Assembly: GCA_021202845.1 (NCBI GenBank) | Contig: JAJQCF010000030.1 | Span: forward strand, 1 to 64,000 | Source of the DNA: Oscillospiraceae bacterium | Lineage (GTDB): Bacteria; Bacillota; Clostridia; Oscillospirales; Oscillospiraceae | Direction of reading: 5' to 3' | Length of the DNA: 64,000 bases | In this document: positions 57,605-64,000 of the stretch, piece after piece | How positions within the stretch are numbered: the stretch's first letter is position 1 | Layout of the letters: every line of letters starts with the position of its first letter | Position numbers and translations under genes: made by a program | Notes under the pieces: generated by a model | Seen by the model: the letters and a program-made list of their open reading frames with translations, nothing else | Told to the model about the DNA's origin: nothing | Databases searched by the model: none

Positions 57605-58993
57605 TCAGGTTTCGGTTATCAGCACCGTGCGGCCGTTTTGGTTCCATTGAACGTCGGCGCCGAATGCCTCGGCGATGACGCGGACGGGTACCATTGTCCT
57701 GTTGTTGATTATCTGCGCCGGTACGTCAACGGCAACGGCGCTGCCGTTTTTGTACATCTCGTTCGCGCCTATGGTAATCTTCACGGTCGTGCCGCCGCGC
57801 GTGGAGGTCGCGGTCTGGGTGGACTGGTCCCACTCTACGTCTGCGCCCATTGCCTCGAATATCGCACGCAGGGGAACAAGGGTGCGGTTATCTATAATTT
57901 CAGGGTTCTGCTCATAGGAGTGGAAGGAGATACGCTTGCCGTTGTACAGCACGGTTATGAGACTGTTGACGGAGCTGTCAGTGAGATAAGAAAGGCTGTG
58001 GCTCTGGCAGACCTCAGCTGCCGTGGAGCCCGCGCTGCAATATATTACGCAGTTATCCGAATAAACAGCTACCTTCCAGCTAAGATTTGTAACAGTGTCG
58101 GGCACATAGAGCGCTTGCAGATTCGGGCATTCCATGAAAGTGCCGCCAACCGATTCGGTTCCGTAAGGTATCGTGACTTCGACAAGCGACGAACAGTAGC
58201 TAAAGGCATTGCCGTCCAAGGTTTTGAGTGAGGTCGGGAGTATTACGGATGCAAGCGAGGTACATTCGCTAAATGCAAAGTCGCGTATACGGGTAACGCT
58301 GTTGGGAATCTCCACGTCGGTCAGGCTGGAGCAGTAGTGGAAGCAGCCGTAGGTCACGGTGTCGGCGTTCGGCGGCAGTTTGGCGGACACCAGCGAGGAG
58401 CAGTTGTCAAAAACGCCGCTTTCCAGCGTCAGCGCGGTACATTTGGACATATCCGCAGAGATAAGCGACGTGCAGTAACGCAGCGCGTCCTCGCCGAGGC
58501 TCTCCAGACCCGCGGGGAAGTTAATCTCACGCAGCGCGTCGCAGCTGTAAAAGGCGTCGCTGCCGATGGTTTTGAGCGTGGAGGGCAGGGTAACGCTCTC
58601 AAGGGCGTTGAAGTTTTCAAAGGCGTGGGAGCCGATAGATTCCAGTCCCTCCGGCAGGTTTATCTGCGTAACGGTGTCGCTTCCCGAGCCGTAGGCGTAG
58701 CAGAGAATGCGGTTGATGGACTTCACCGAGGAGGGGAAGGTTATGGAGCGGGCGGTGAGGTCATCAGGGGAGTTGGCCAAGTACTGCACAGCCGTCACGG
58801 GCGTTCCCGCAAGGGTGCTGGGGACGACAATGTCCTCATCGCTGCCGGTGTAGCCGGTGATGGTTACCTCGCTGTCGAGCAGCTGGAACTCCCAGTCGCC
58901 CTCGGTCAGCGCGGAGGCGGGCAGCGTCATAAGCGCTATGGCGGCGGCGAACACTGCGCCGAACAACAGGGCTCTGAGCAGATGTTTTCTCAT
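57605..58993 (-). CDS. Secreted BspA-like LRR protein with copper amine oxidase N-terminal-type domain
   Basis: A 462-residue surface protein. Signal peptide residues 1-28 (ending LPASA). Residues about 35-330 hold about nine LRR_5 repeats (LPEGLESIGSHAFENFNALESVTL and similar). Residues about 345-460 are a copper amine oxidase N-terminal (CuAO_N1) domain duplicated twice: DNRTLVPLRAIFEAMGADVEW and NNRTMVPVRVIAEAFGADVQW, which in Clostridia serves as a wall- or polymer-binding module. ATG 58993 begins the signal peptide. Probably adhesion to host or other cells. Confidence 0.9.
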   Translation of the reverse strand: MRKHLLRALLFGAVFAAAIALMTLPASALTEGDWEFQLLDSEVTITGYTGSDEDIVVPSTLAGTPVTAVQYLANSPDDLTARSITFPSSVKSINRILCYAYGSGSDTVTQINLPEGLESIGSHAFENFNALESVTLPSTLKTIGSDAFYSCDALREINFPAGLESLGEDALRYCTSLISADMSKCTALTLESGVFDNCSSLVSAKLPPNADTVTYGCFHYCSSLTDVEIPNSVTRIRDFAFSECTSLASVILPTSLKTLDGNAFSYCSSLVEVTIPYGTESVGGTFMECPNLQALYVPDTVTNLSWKVAVYSDNCVIYCSAGSTAAEVCQSHSLSYLTDSSVNSLITVLYNGKRISFHSYEQNPEIIDNRTLVPLRAIFEAMGADVEWDQSTQTATSTRGGTTVKITIGANEMYKNGSAVAVDVPAQIINNRTMVPVRVIAEAFGADVQWNQNGRTVLITET

Positions 58994-59163
58994 GTTTACA
59001 AAACCTCGCTTTTTTGAGTTTTTTCGAGCGGCGTGTGCGTTACAAATCCGCCCGCGGTTATGATAACATAAATTCAGCCCACCTGTCCATAGCGTTTTGA
59101 GAATTTTATTTCCGCGCCTCTTGACATTTTCCGCGCGGGTGGTATCATATAATAGACAGTAAT

Positions 59164-59258
59164 CAGGGGTGCTGGATGTTTTCCGGCTGAGACGGCGGCG
59201 AGCGAGCTGCCGAACCCTCGAACCTGACACGGGTAATACCGGCGTAGGAAGATGAAGT
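59164..59258 (+). promoter_or_regulatory. TPP riboswitch (THI element)
   Basis: The conserved core is present: GGGGTGC near the 5' end, GGCTGAGA near 59187, ACCCTCGAACCTGA (59214-59227) and GGGTAATACCGGCGTAGGAAG at the 3' end. It binds thiamine diphosphate; with the terminator hairpin 59299-59330 it shuts off thiT and thiN when thiamine is plentiful. A possible promoter lies at about 59120-59150 (TTGACA at 59121; TATAAT at 59148). Confidence 0.95.
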
Positions 59259-59298
59259 GTGAAGAAAATTTTTCAATAACGCTTTCTTTCCTGCAAAC

Positions 59299-59331
59299 CC
59301 GTGCGCGCGCTCCTGCCGCACGGAATTTTTG
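59299..59331 (+). terminator. Riboswitch-controlled terminator
   Basis: CCGTGCG (59299-59305) pairs with CGCACGG (59317-59323), followed by AATTTTTG, between the TPP aptamer and thiT. Confidence 0.8.
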
Positions 59332-59348
59332 TTATGGAGGAAAAAACT

Positions 59349-59939
59349 ATGCAGAAAAACACAAACCAGAGAGTCCGCAGACTTGTCGAGGGCGCGGTTA
59401 TGATTGCCGTGGCCTACGTGCTGTCGTTCATCAAGCTCTACCAGATGCCGCTGGGCGGCTCCGTCACGCTGGAAATGATTCCGCTCATTATCATGGGTCT
59501 GCGCAACGGAGTGAAATGGGGCTGCCTGACCGGCTTTGTCCACGGCCTGCTGCAAATGATTATGGGCTTCAGCAACGTCATGTACTGCCCGACGCTGCTG
59601 AGCCAGATAGGCTGCATTCTCATGGACTACCTGCTGGCCTACACCGCGCTCGGCCTCGCGGGAGCTTTCGCCAAACCCTTCGGTGAGCGGCGCATGACCG
59701 GCGCCATTGTCGGCACGGTTGTCTGCGGCGCGCTGCAATTTTTGTGCTCGTTCATCTCCGGCTGGCTCGTCTGGGGCAGCTACTATGAATCCATTGGCAT
59801 CAGCGGCACCGCGCTCATGGTCTACAGCCTGACCTACAACGGCTCCTACATGCTGCCGAACACCATTCTCGCCGCGCTCGTCGTTGCGCTGCTGTACCGC
59901 GCCGCGCCCAAGCTGTTCGCGCCCCGCGCCGCCGCCTGA
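59349..59939 (+). CDS. thiT: Thiamine transporter substrate-binding component (ThiT)
   Basis: A 196-residue, six-helix S-component of an energy-coupling-factor transporter. Start ATG 59349 follows GGAGGAA. Conserved segments are MIAVAYVLSFIKLYQMPLGG, ITLEMIPLIIMGLRNGVKWG-like (VTLEMIPLII) and WGSYYES, parts of the thiamine pocket. It works with a shared ECF ATPase module encoded elsewhere. A TPP riboswitch controls it; thiN follows three bases later. Confidence 0.94.
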   Translation: MQKNTNQRVRRLVEGAVMIAVAYVLSFIKLYQMPLGGSVTLEMIPLIIMGLRNGVKWGCLTGFVHGLLQMIMGFSNVMYCPTLLSQIGCILMDYLLAYTALGLAGAFAKPFGERRMTGAIVGTVVCGALQFLCSFISGWLVWGSYYESIGISGTALMVYSLTYNGSYMLPNTILAALVVALLYRAAPKLFAPRAAA

Positions 59940-59942
59940 AAA

Positions 59943-60551
59943 GTGGAGACAAAACGCTGCTTCATCTTTGGCGCGGGCGACGCCTGCCCGCTTGTCTCCG
60001 CGCCCGCTGACGGCGACCTCGTCATTGCGGCCGACGGCGGGCAGGCGCTGTGCGCCGCACTGGGCGTGGAGCCGCAGCTGACAGTCGGCGACTTCGACTC
60101 CTCCGCGCCGCCGCCGAGCGGGAACGTGGTGCGCCTGCCCGTACACAAGGACGACACGGACACGCTGCGCGCCGTGCGCCTCGGCCTTGAGCGCGGGTGT
60201 ACGGAGTTCCACATTTACGGCGGCTTGGGCGGCAGGCTCGGCCACACGCTGGCGAACCTGCAGACGCTGCTGTTTTTGGTGCGCCGCGGCGCCCGCGGCA
60301 GGCTCTACGGGCCGCACACGGCGGTTGAGGTCATCGAAAACTCCGCCGTCACGCTCCCCGCAGCCGGCGGCGTGTCCGTGTTCAGCATCGGCGGCACAGC
60401 GGAGGGCGTGACAATAACGGGCTGCGAATACCCGCTGCAAGATGCCGTTTTGTCCCCGGACTTTCCTCTCGGCGTCAGCAACCGCGCCGTTCAAACGCCT
60501 GTAACCATAGCCGTCCGCCAAGGCGCGCTGGCGATTGTGTGGGAGATATAG
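59943..60551 (+). CDS. thiN: Thiamine diphosphokinase
   Basis: A 202-residue cytosolic enzyme transferring pyrophosphate from ATP to imported thiamine. Signature residues: AADGGQALCAALG, VGDFDSS, and VHKDDTDTLRAV (Asp-rich metal site), then GGLGGRLGHTLANLQ. GTG start at 59943, coupled to thiT (three bases). Salvage pathway: the riboswitch senses the product of this enzyme. Confidence 0.94.
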   Translation: METKRCFIFGAGDACPLVSAPADGDLVIAADGGQALCAALGVEPQLTVGDFDSSAPPPSGNVVRLPVHKDDTDTLRAVRLGLERGCTEFHIYGGLGGRLGHTLANLQTLLFLVRRGARGRLYGPHTAVEVIENSAVTLPAAGGVSVFSIGGTAEGVTITGCEYPLQDAVLSPDFPLGVSNRAVQTPVTIAVRQGALAIVWEI

Positions 60552-60552
60552 C

Positions 60553-60587
60553 AAAAAGCAGGAGGCTCACGCGGCCTTCTGCTTTTT
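60553..60587. terminator. Terminator of the thiT-thiN operon
   Basis: AAAAAGCAGGAGGC (60553-60566) pairs with GCCTTCTGCTTTTT (60574-60587) with one G-T wobble. Symmetric A/T ends allow use by both convergent operons. Confidence 0.8.
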
Positions 60588-60605
60588 TATGTTATATTTA
60601 TTTTC

Positions 60606-61019
60606 TTACCGCTTATCCCCGAAGTTGCACAGCTGCATGGCTACGCCGTCGGACATCACCTCAAAGCCGAAGCGCTCGTAGAAAGCGGCGTTTTTGCTCT
60701 CCTCGGGCATGACTTCGATGTAGAGGTAGTTTTTATACTTCTCCTTTACCATTTCAATCATGCGGTTGGCGATACCGCGGTGCTGATAGAGCGGGTTTAC
60801 AAGCACATAGTGCATATATGCCACCATTTCGCTGTCGTCCAGTACGCGCACCAGCCCCGCAAGGCGGTCGCCGTCCCACGCGGTGATGACGGTGGAAGAG
60901 TGCATGAGTGCCTTGTGCAGGCGCGTCGGGTACTGCCCCGACACCCAGCCGACGGAGAGGAAGAGCTCTTGTACCTGCTCTGCGGTGAAATTTTTTTCTT
61001 CCGTATATGTGATAGTCAT
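60606..61019 (-). CDS. GNAT family N-acetyltransferase
   Basis: A 137-residue acetyl-CoA-dependent transferase. The acetyl-CoA pocket is VNPLYQHRGIANRMIEMVKE near 80-100 (Q/RxxGxG/A), followed by YIEVMPEESKNAAFYERFGFEV, typical of small GNATs. It overlaps the HxlR stop as ATGA, and so is translationally coupled. The acceptor is unknown: an amine, antibiotic or protein N-terminus is possible. Last gene of a three-gene operon. Confidence 0.9.
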   Translation of the reverse strand: MTITYTEEKNFTAEQVQELFLSVGWVSGQYPTRLHKALMHSSTVITAWDGDRLAGLVRVLDDSEMVAYMHYVLVNPLYQHRGIANRMIEMVKEKYKNYLYIEVMPEESKNAAFYERFGFEVMSDGVAMQLCNFGDKR

Positions 61020-61405
61020 AATGTCTCCTTGCTGCTGTAGTCGCACCGGCGGCAGTGCGGCATTTCTTCCTCGGTGTCGGGCTTATAGAACACACCCGAC
61101 CAGCGGCAGATGCTTTGCAGAATGGGCACAACGGTCCTGCCCGTCTCACTCAGGCTGTACTCCACGCGCGGCGGTATTTCGTCGTAGGACTTGCGCTGCA
61201 CTATGCCGTTGGCGATGAGCGACTTCAGCGCGGCGGCGAGGACGGCGTCGGTGATGTTGCCCATTTCGCTGCGTATTTCGCTGTAGCGGAGCGTACCCAT
61301 CTCCGCAAGGACGCAGATTATGCGCGAGTTCCACTTGCCGCCGAACACGCTCAGTCCGTACTCCAGAGGGCAGCGGATATCCTCCTTGAGCTTCTTTTGA
61401 TACAT
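61016..61405 (-). CDS. HxlR-family transcriptional regulator
   Basis: A 129-residue winged-helix dimer. CPLEYGLSVFGGKWNSRIICVL at the start and LRYSEIRSEMGNITDAVLAAALKSL make the recognition part, followed by EYSLSETGRTVVPIL. HxlR regulators answer aldehydes, quinones or redox state. The ATG at 61405 follows CGGAGGA; a GTG upstream lacks one. It lies downstream of a PPOX flavoprotein gene and is likely to bind the palindromes upstream of that gene. A cluster of cysteines at the end (MPHCRRCDYSS) could be redox- or metal-sensing. Confidence 0.9.
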   Translation of the reverse strand: MYQKKLKEDIRCPLEYGLSVFGGKWNSRIICVLAEMGTLRYSEIRSEMGNITDAVLAAALKSLIANGIVQRKSYDEIPPRVEYSLSETGRTVVPILQSICRWSGVFYKPDTEEEMPHCRRCDYSSKETL

Positions 61406-61482
61406 GGCTTGTCCTCCGAAAATGACGCACTCGGCGCCGGACACGGATGTTCCGCACCCGACGCCGTGTTGAGTGGCTGCGG

Positions 61483-61878
61483 TTACAGAACCTTTTTGTT
61501 GTCCGCGCCGGGAGTTGTGACGATGACCTTTTCCGGCTTGATGAGCAGCGCGCCCTTGGCGGTGGCGGCGCCGTTGAACATTTTTTCCACCATTGCCTTG
61601 AACTCGGCGACGACGGCGCCCTCGGTCACGTACTCGGCGGTGCCCTTAATTTGGTAGCCCTCCAGCGACTGCGGGTCGTAGACGGAAACAGCAATCCTGC
61701 CGCCATTTGCGCGGATGTTATTCAGCGTAGTTTCCAAAAACACATCGCCGACTGCCAGCAGACCGTCTTCCGTTATCGTCTTGAAGGCGACGGGCACAAC
61801 ATTCGGCTCGCCGTCAGCGCAGGTGGCAAGGTCCCACATACTTGCGCCCAGCAGTTTTTTCACGTTTTCGTTCAGCAT
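61483..61878 (-). CDS. Pyridoxamine 5'-phosphate oxidase-like flavoprotein
   Basis: A 131-residue split-barrel protein (ASMWDLATCADGEPNVVPVAFKT; VLITETTLNNIRANGGRIAVSVYD-like) of the general FMN-binding PPOX group, here without the residues of true pyridoxine oxidase. Start ATG 61878 follows AGGAGG. With HxlR and GNAT it forms an operon, plausibly for detoxification of a reactive compound. Precise reaction unknown. Confidence 0.85.
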   Translation of the reverse strand: MLNENVKKLLGASMWDLATCADGEPNVVPVAFKTITEDGLLAVGDVFLETTLNNIRANGGRIAVSVYDPQSLEGYQIKGTAEYVTEGAVVAEFKAMVEKMFNGAATAKGALLIKPEKVIVTTPGADNKKVL

Positions 61879-61904
61879 GATAAGCAACCTCCTGAAATTT
61901 GTTT

Positions 61905-61985
61905 GTTCAATGAACTGTGTACAGTATAGCGAGGTTGCTGTCAAACATCAAGATATTAGCAAATTTATTAGCAGCTAATAAATTT
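61905..61985 (-). promoter_or_regulatory. Promoter with two palindromes before the PPOX-HxlR-GNAT operon
   Basis: Minus strand: TTGATG (61946-61951), 17 bases, TATACT (61923-61928). Downstream is the palindrome GTTCA-A-TGAAC (61905-61915). Upstream of the -35 box is a perfect 25-base palindrome of AAATTTATTAGC, A, GCTAATAAATTT (61961-61985). Both are candidate HxlR sites, the larger also near the lepA stop. Confidence 0.6.
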
Positions 61986-62003
61986 CATAGTATAGCCCGC
62001 CCG

Positions 62004-63815
62004 TCAGTCGTCGTCGCTGAGCTTGAGCACGGCCATAAAGGCTTCGGTGGGAATCTGCACGCTGCCGAGGCTCCGCATACGCTTTTTGCCGGCTTTCTGC
62101 TTTTCCAGCAGTTTTTTCTTGCGCGTGATGTCGCCGCCGTAGCACTTGGCAAGCACGTCCTTGCGCAGCGCCTTGACGGTTTCGCGGGCAATTATCCTGC
62201 CGCCGATTGCTGCCTGAATCGGCACTTCAAAGAGCTGGCGGGGAATATTGTCCTTGAGCTTTTCGCAAATCTTGCGCGCGCGGCCGTAGGCCTTGTCGCG
62301 GTGGACAATGAAGCTCAGCGCGTCCACCTGTTCGCCGTTTAGGAGTATATCCACCTTCACGAGTTCGCTGGGGCGGTACTCCAAAAATTCGTAGTCCAGC
62401 GAGGCGTAGCCGCGGGTGTGCGCCTTGAGCGCGTCGAAAAAGTCGTAAATTATCTCGTTGAGCGGCATATTGTAGCGCAGCTCGACAAGGTTTTTGTCAA
62501 GATACTGCATATCAATATACTCGCCGCGCCGCTCTTGGCACATGGGCATGATGCTGCCGATATAGTCCGGCGGGCTGATGATACTCGCGCGCACGTATGG
62601 CTCGAGCGCTTGGTCGATAACGGCGGGGTCGGGGTACTCGTGGGGGTTATCCACGTGTACAACCGTGCCGTCGGTCTTTGTTATCTCGTAGATGACGGAG
62701 GGCAGTGTTGTCACGAGGTCAAGGTCGAACTCGCGCTCTATGCGCTCTTGGATAATTTCCATGTGCAGCATACCTAAAAAGCCGCAGCGGAAGCCGAAGC
62801 CCAGCGCCACGGAGCTCTCCGGCTCAAAGCTGAGGCTGGCGTCGTTTAATTGCAGCTTTTCCAGCGCGTCGCGCAAGTCGCCAAAGCGCGAGCCGTCCTC
62901 CGTGTATATGCCGCAGTAGACCATGGGCCGCGCCGGACGGTAGCCGGGCAGGGGCTCGGCGGTGGGCTCGGCGGCATCCGTCACCGTGTCGCCAACGCGG
63001 GTGTCGCGCACGTTCTTTATGGACGCGGTGAAGCAGCCGACCTCGCCGGGGCCGAGCCGCGCCACGTTTTCCACCCCCACGGGGCGCAGCCAGCCGCACT
63101 CCGTGACCTTGTACACGGCGCCGGAGGCCATCATCTTGACCTCCTGACCGACGCTGAGCGTGCCGTCCATGATGCGCACGTACACCACAACGCCGACGTA
63201 GGGGTCATACTGACTGTCGAATATCAGCGCGCGCAGCGGAGCCTCGGCGTCGCCGCTCGGCGCGGGGAAGGCGTCCACTATAGATGTCAGCACGCTCTCC
63301 ACGTTCAGGCCGCTCTTGGCGCTTATCTCCGGCGCGTCGGCGGCGGGCAGGCCGATTATTTCCTCTATCTCCGCCTTGACCTTTTGGGGGTCGGCGGCGG
63401 GGAGGTCAATCTTGTTTATAACGGGAAGAATTTCAAGGTCGTGCTCCAGCGCGAGGTAGGTGTTGGCCAGCGTCTGCGCCTCCACGCCCTGCGCCGCGTC
63501 CACCACCAGCACCGCGCCCTCGCAGGCCGCCAGCGAGCGGCTGACCTCGTAGTTGAAGTCAACGTGGCCCGGGGTGTCGATGAGATTCAGCGCGTAGACC
63601 TCGCCGTTTGGCGCGGCGTAGTCCAGCCGCACGGCGCGCGCCTTAATCGTGATGCCGCGCTCGCGCTCAAGCTCCATGCTGTCGAGTATCTGGTCCTCCA
63701 TCTCGCGGCTGGGCACGGCGTTGCACAGCTCTATAAGGCGGTCGGAGAGCGTGCTTTTGCCGTGGTCTATGTGAGCGATTATGGAAAAGTTCCTTATGTG
63801 ATCCTGCGGCGTCAT
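62004..63815 (-). CDS. lepA: Elongation factor 4 (LepA)
   Basis: A 603-residue ribosomal GTPase. The G1 motif AHIDHGKST is at residues 14-22, then DTPGHVDF and NKIDLP, followed by EF-G-like domains and the LepA-specific C-terminal domain with [23 protein letters not shown]. It back-translocates stalled ribosomes. Length is standard. Its start overlaps the stop of the upstream XRE gene (ATGA-type). Confidence 0.97.
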   Translation of the reverse strand: MTPQDHIRNFSIIAHIDHGKSTLSDRLIELCNAVPSREMEDQILDSMELERERGITIKARAVRLDYAAPNGEVYALNLIDTPGHVDFNYEVSRSLAACEGAVLVVDAAQGVEAQTLANTYLALEHDLEILPVINKIDLPAADPQKVKAEIEEIIGLPAADAPEISAKSGLNVESVLTSIVDAFPAPSGDAEAPLRALIFDSQYDPYVGVVVYVRIMDGTLSVGQEVKMMASGAVYKVTECGWLRPVGVENVARLGPGEVGCFTASIKNVRDTRVGDTVTDAAEPTAEPLPGYRPARPMVYCGIYTEDGSRFGDLRDALEKLQLNDASLSFEPESSVALGFGFRCGFLGMLHMEIIQERIEREFDLDLVTTLPSVIYEITKTDGTVVHVDNPHEYPDPAVIDQALEPYVRASIISPPDYIGSIMPMCQERRGEYIDMQYLDKNLVELRYNMPLNEIIYDFFDALKAHTRGYASLDYEFLEYRPSELVKVDILLNGEQVDALSFIVHRDKAYGRARKICEKLKDNIPRQLFEVPIQAAIGGRIIARETVKALRKDVLAKCYGGDITRKKKLLEKQKAGKKRMRSLGSVQIPTEAFMAVLKLSDDD

Positions 63816-64000
63816 TTTTCAAGCTCCTTCAGCGTATTTTGGGCTTTTTCGGTCAGCTCGCCCAGCTCGGCGGTGAGCGCTCTCAGCGCGGCGGCGGGCG
63901 CGGAAAGGCCCGTGGGGTCGTCGGAGAGGCCGAGCATATAGTCCGACGATACGCCGTAATATTTGCAGGCGCGGCAGACGAACGCCAGCCCGGGTTCGCG
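63812..64000 (-). CDS. XRE-family regulator, C-terminal part, cut by window edge
   Basis: The last 62 codons of a gene continuing beyond the window. [21 protein letters not shown] matches the end of the XRE helix-turn-helix domain; a helical tail follows ([24 protein letters not shown]). The stop overlaps the lepA start, so the two are cotranscribed. The N-terminal recognition helix lies outside. Confidence 0.75.
   Translation of the reverse strand, partial: REPGLAFVCRACKYYGVSSDYMLGLSDDPTGLSAPAAALRALTAELGELTEKAQNTLKELEK

Overview
The window is a GC-rich chromosomal segment from an anaerobic, spore-forming member of the Firmicutes, most likely an Oscillospiraceae/Ruminococcaceae-type Clostridia. 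This rests on gene content: an Rnf complex in the order C-D-G-E-A-B, pyruvate:ferredoxin oxidoreductase, rubrerythrin, spore genes (spoVAD, spoVAEb, a SpoIIQ-like M23 protein), a HrcA/CIRCE-type heat-shock promoter, a TPP riboswitch on thiT-thiN and a TRAP transporter. Species cannot be named from the sequence alone.

1-5.6 kb: lipid kinase, zinc/cadmium P-type ATPase, a divergently transcribed ArsR-AraC fusion regulator, a LysR regulator and an Hsp20 under a CIRCE operator. 5.6-7.4 kb: an AT-rich acquired gene (a degenerate tyrosine-recombinase-fold, MrpR-like protein) beside a five-tRNA cluster (Lys, Gln, His, Arg, Gly). 7.4-14.4 kb: envelope and housekeeping genes (LCP protein, cardiolipin synthase, GT2/GtrA pair, RarA, DUF951, M23 peptidase).

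14.4-18.1 kb is a graveyard. An MmeI-like restriction-methylase gene survives only as its two ends. Between them lie a TnpV fragment, an XRE fragment, four consecutive triloop hairpins, a portal fragment, an intact Fic gene with its own promoter, iterated operators and terminator (a prophage moron), and a large-terminase fragment. A Phd/RelE toxin-antitoxin pair follows.

19-29 kb: the rnf operon, proC, a rhomboid protease, an NADP-type secondary alcohol dehydrogenase, a CobW-family GTPase and a GH25 lipoprotein. 29-41 kb: a TRAP transporter (order P-M-Q), rubrerythrin with a palindromic operator, a coiled-coil protein behind a structured leader, pyrophosphatase, PFOR, a CadC-like ArsR with a stand-alone HMA protein, a secreted protein and an orphan response regulator.

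41-52.7 kb is the most interesting part: a compact, apparently intact cluster on the minus strand encoding terminase, portal, scaffold-like protein, coat, connector, tail-like protein, adhesins, a glycosyltransferase, holin and amidase. There is no integrase, repressor or replication gene. Base composition matches the chromosome. The cluster abuts a 4.5-copy, 43-bp palindromic tandem repeat. It could be a domesticated podovirus-like particle or gene-transfer-agent-like system.

52.8-64 kb: a MATE exporter, an SLH-tyrosine phosphatase, spoVAD/spoVAEb, a BspA-type LRR surface protein, the TPP-regulated thiT-thiN operon, a PPOX-HxlR-GNAT operon with palindromic operators, lepA, and the 3' end of an XRE regulator cut by the window edge.
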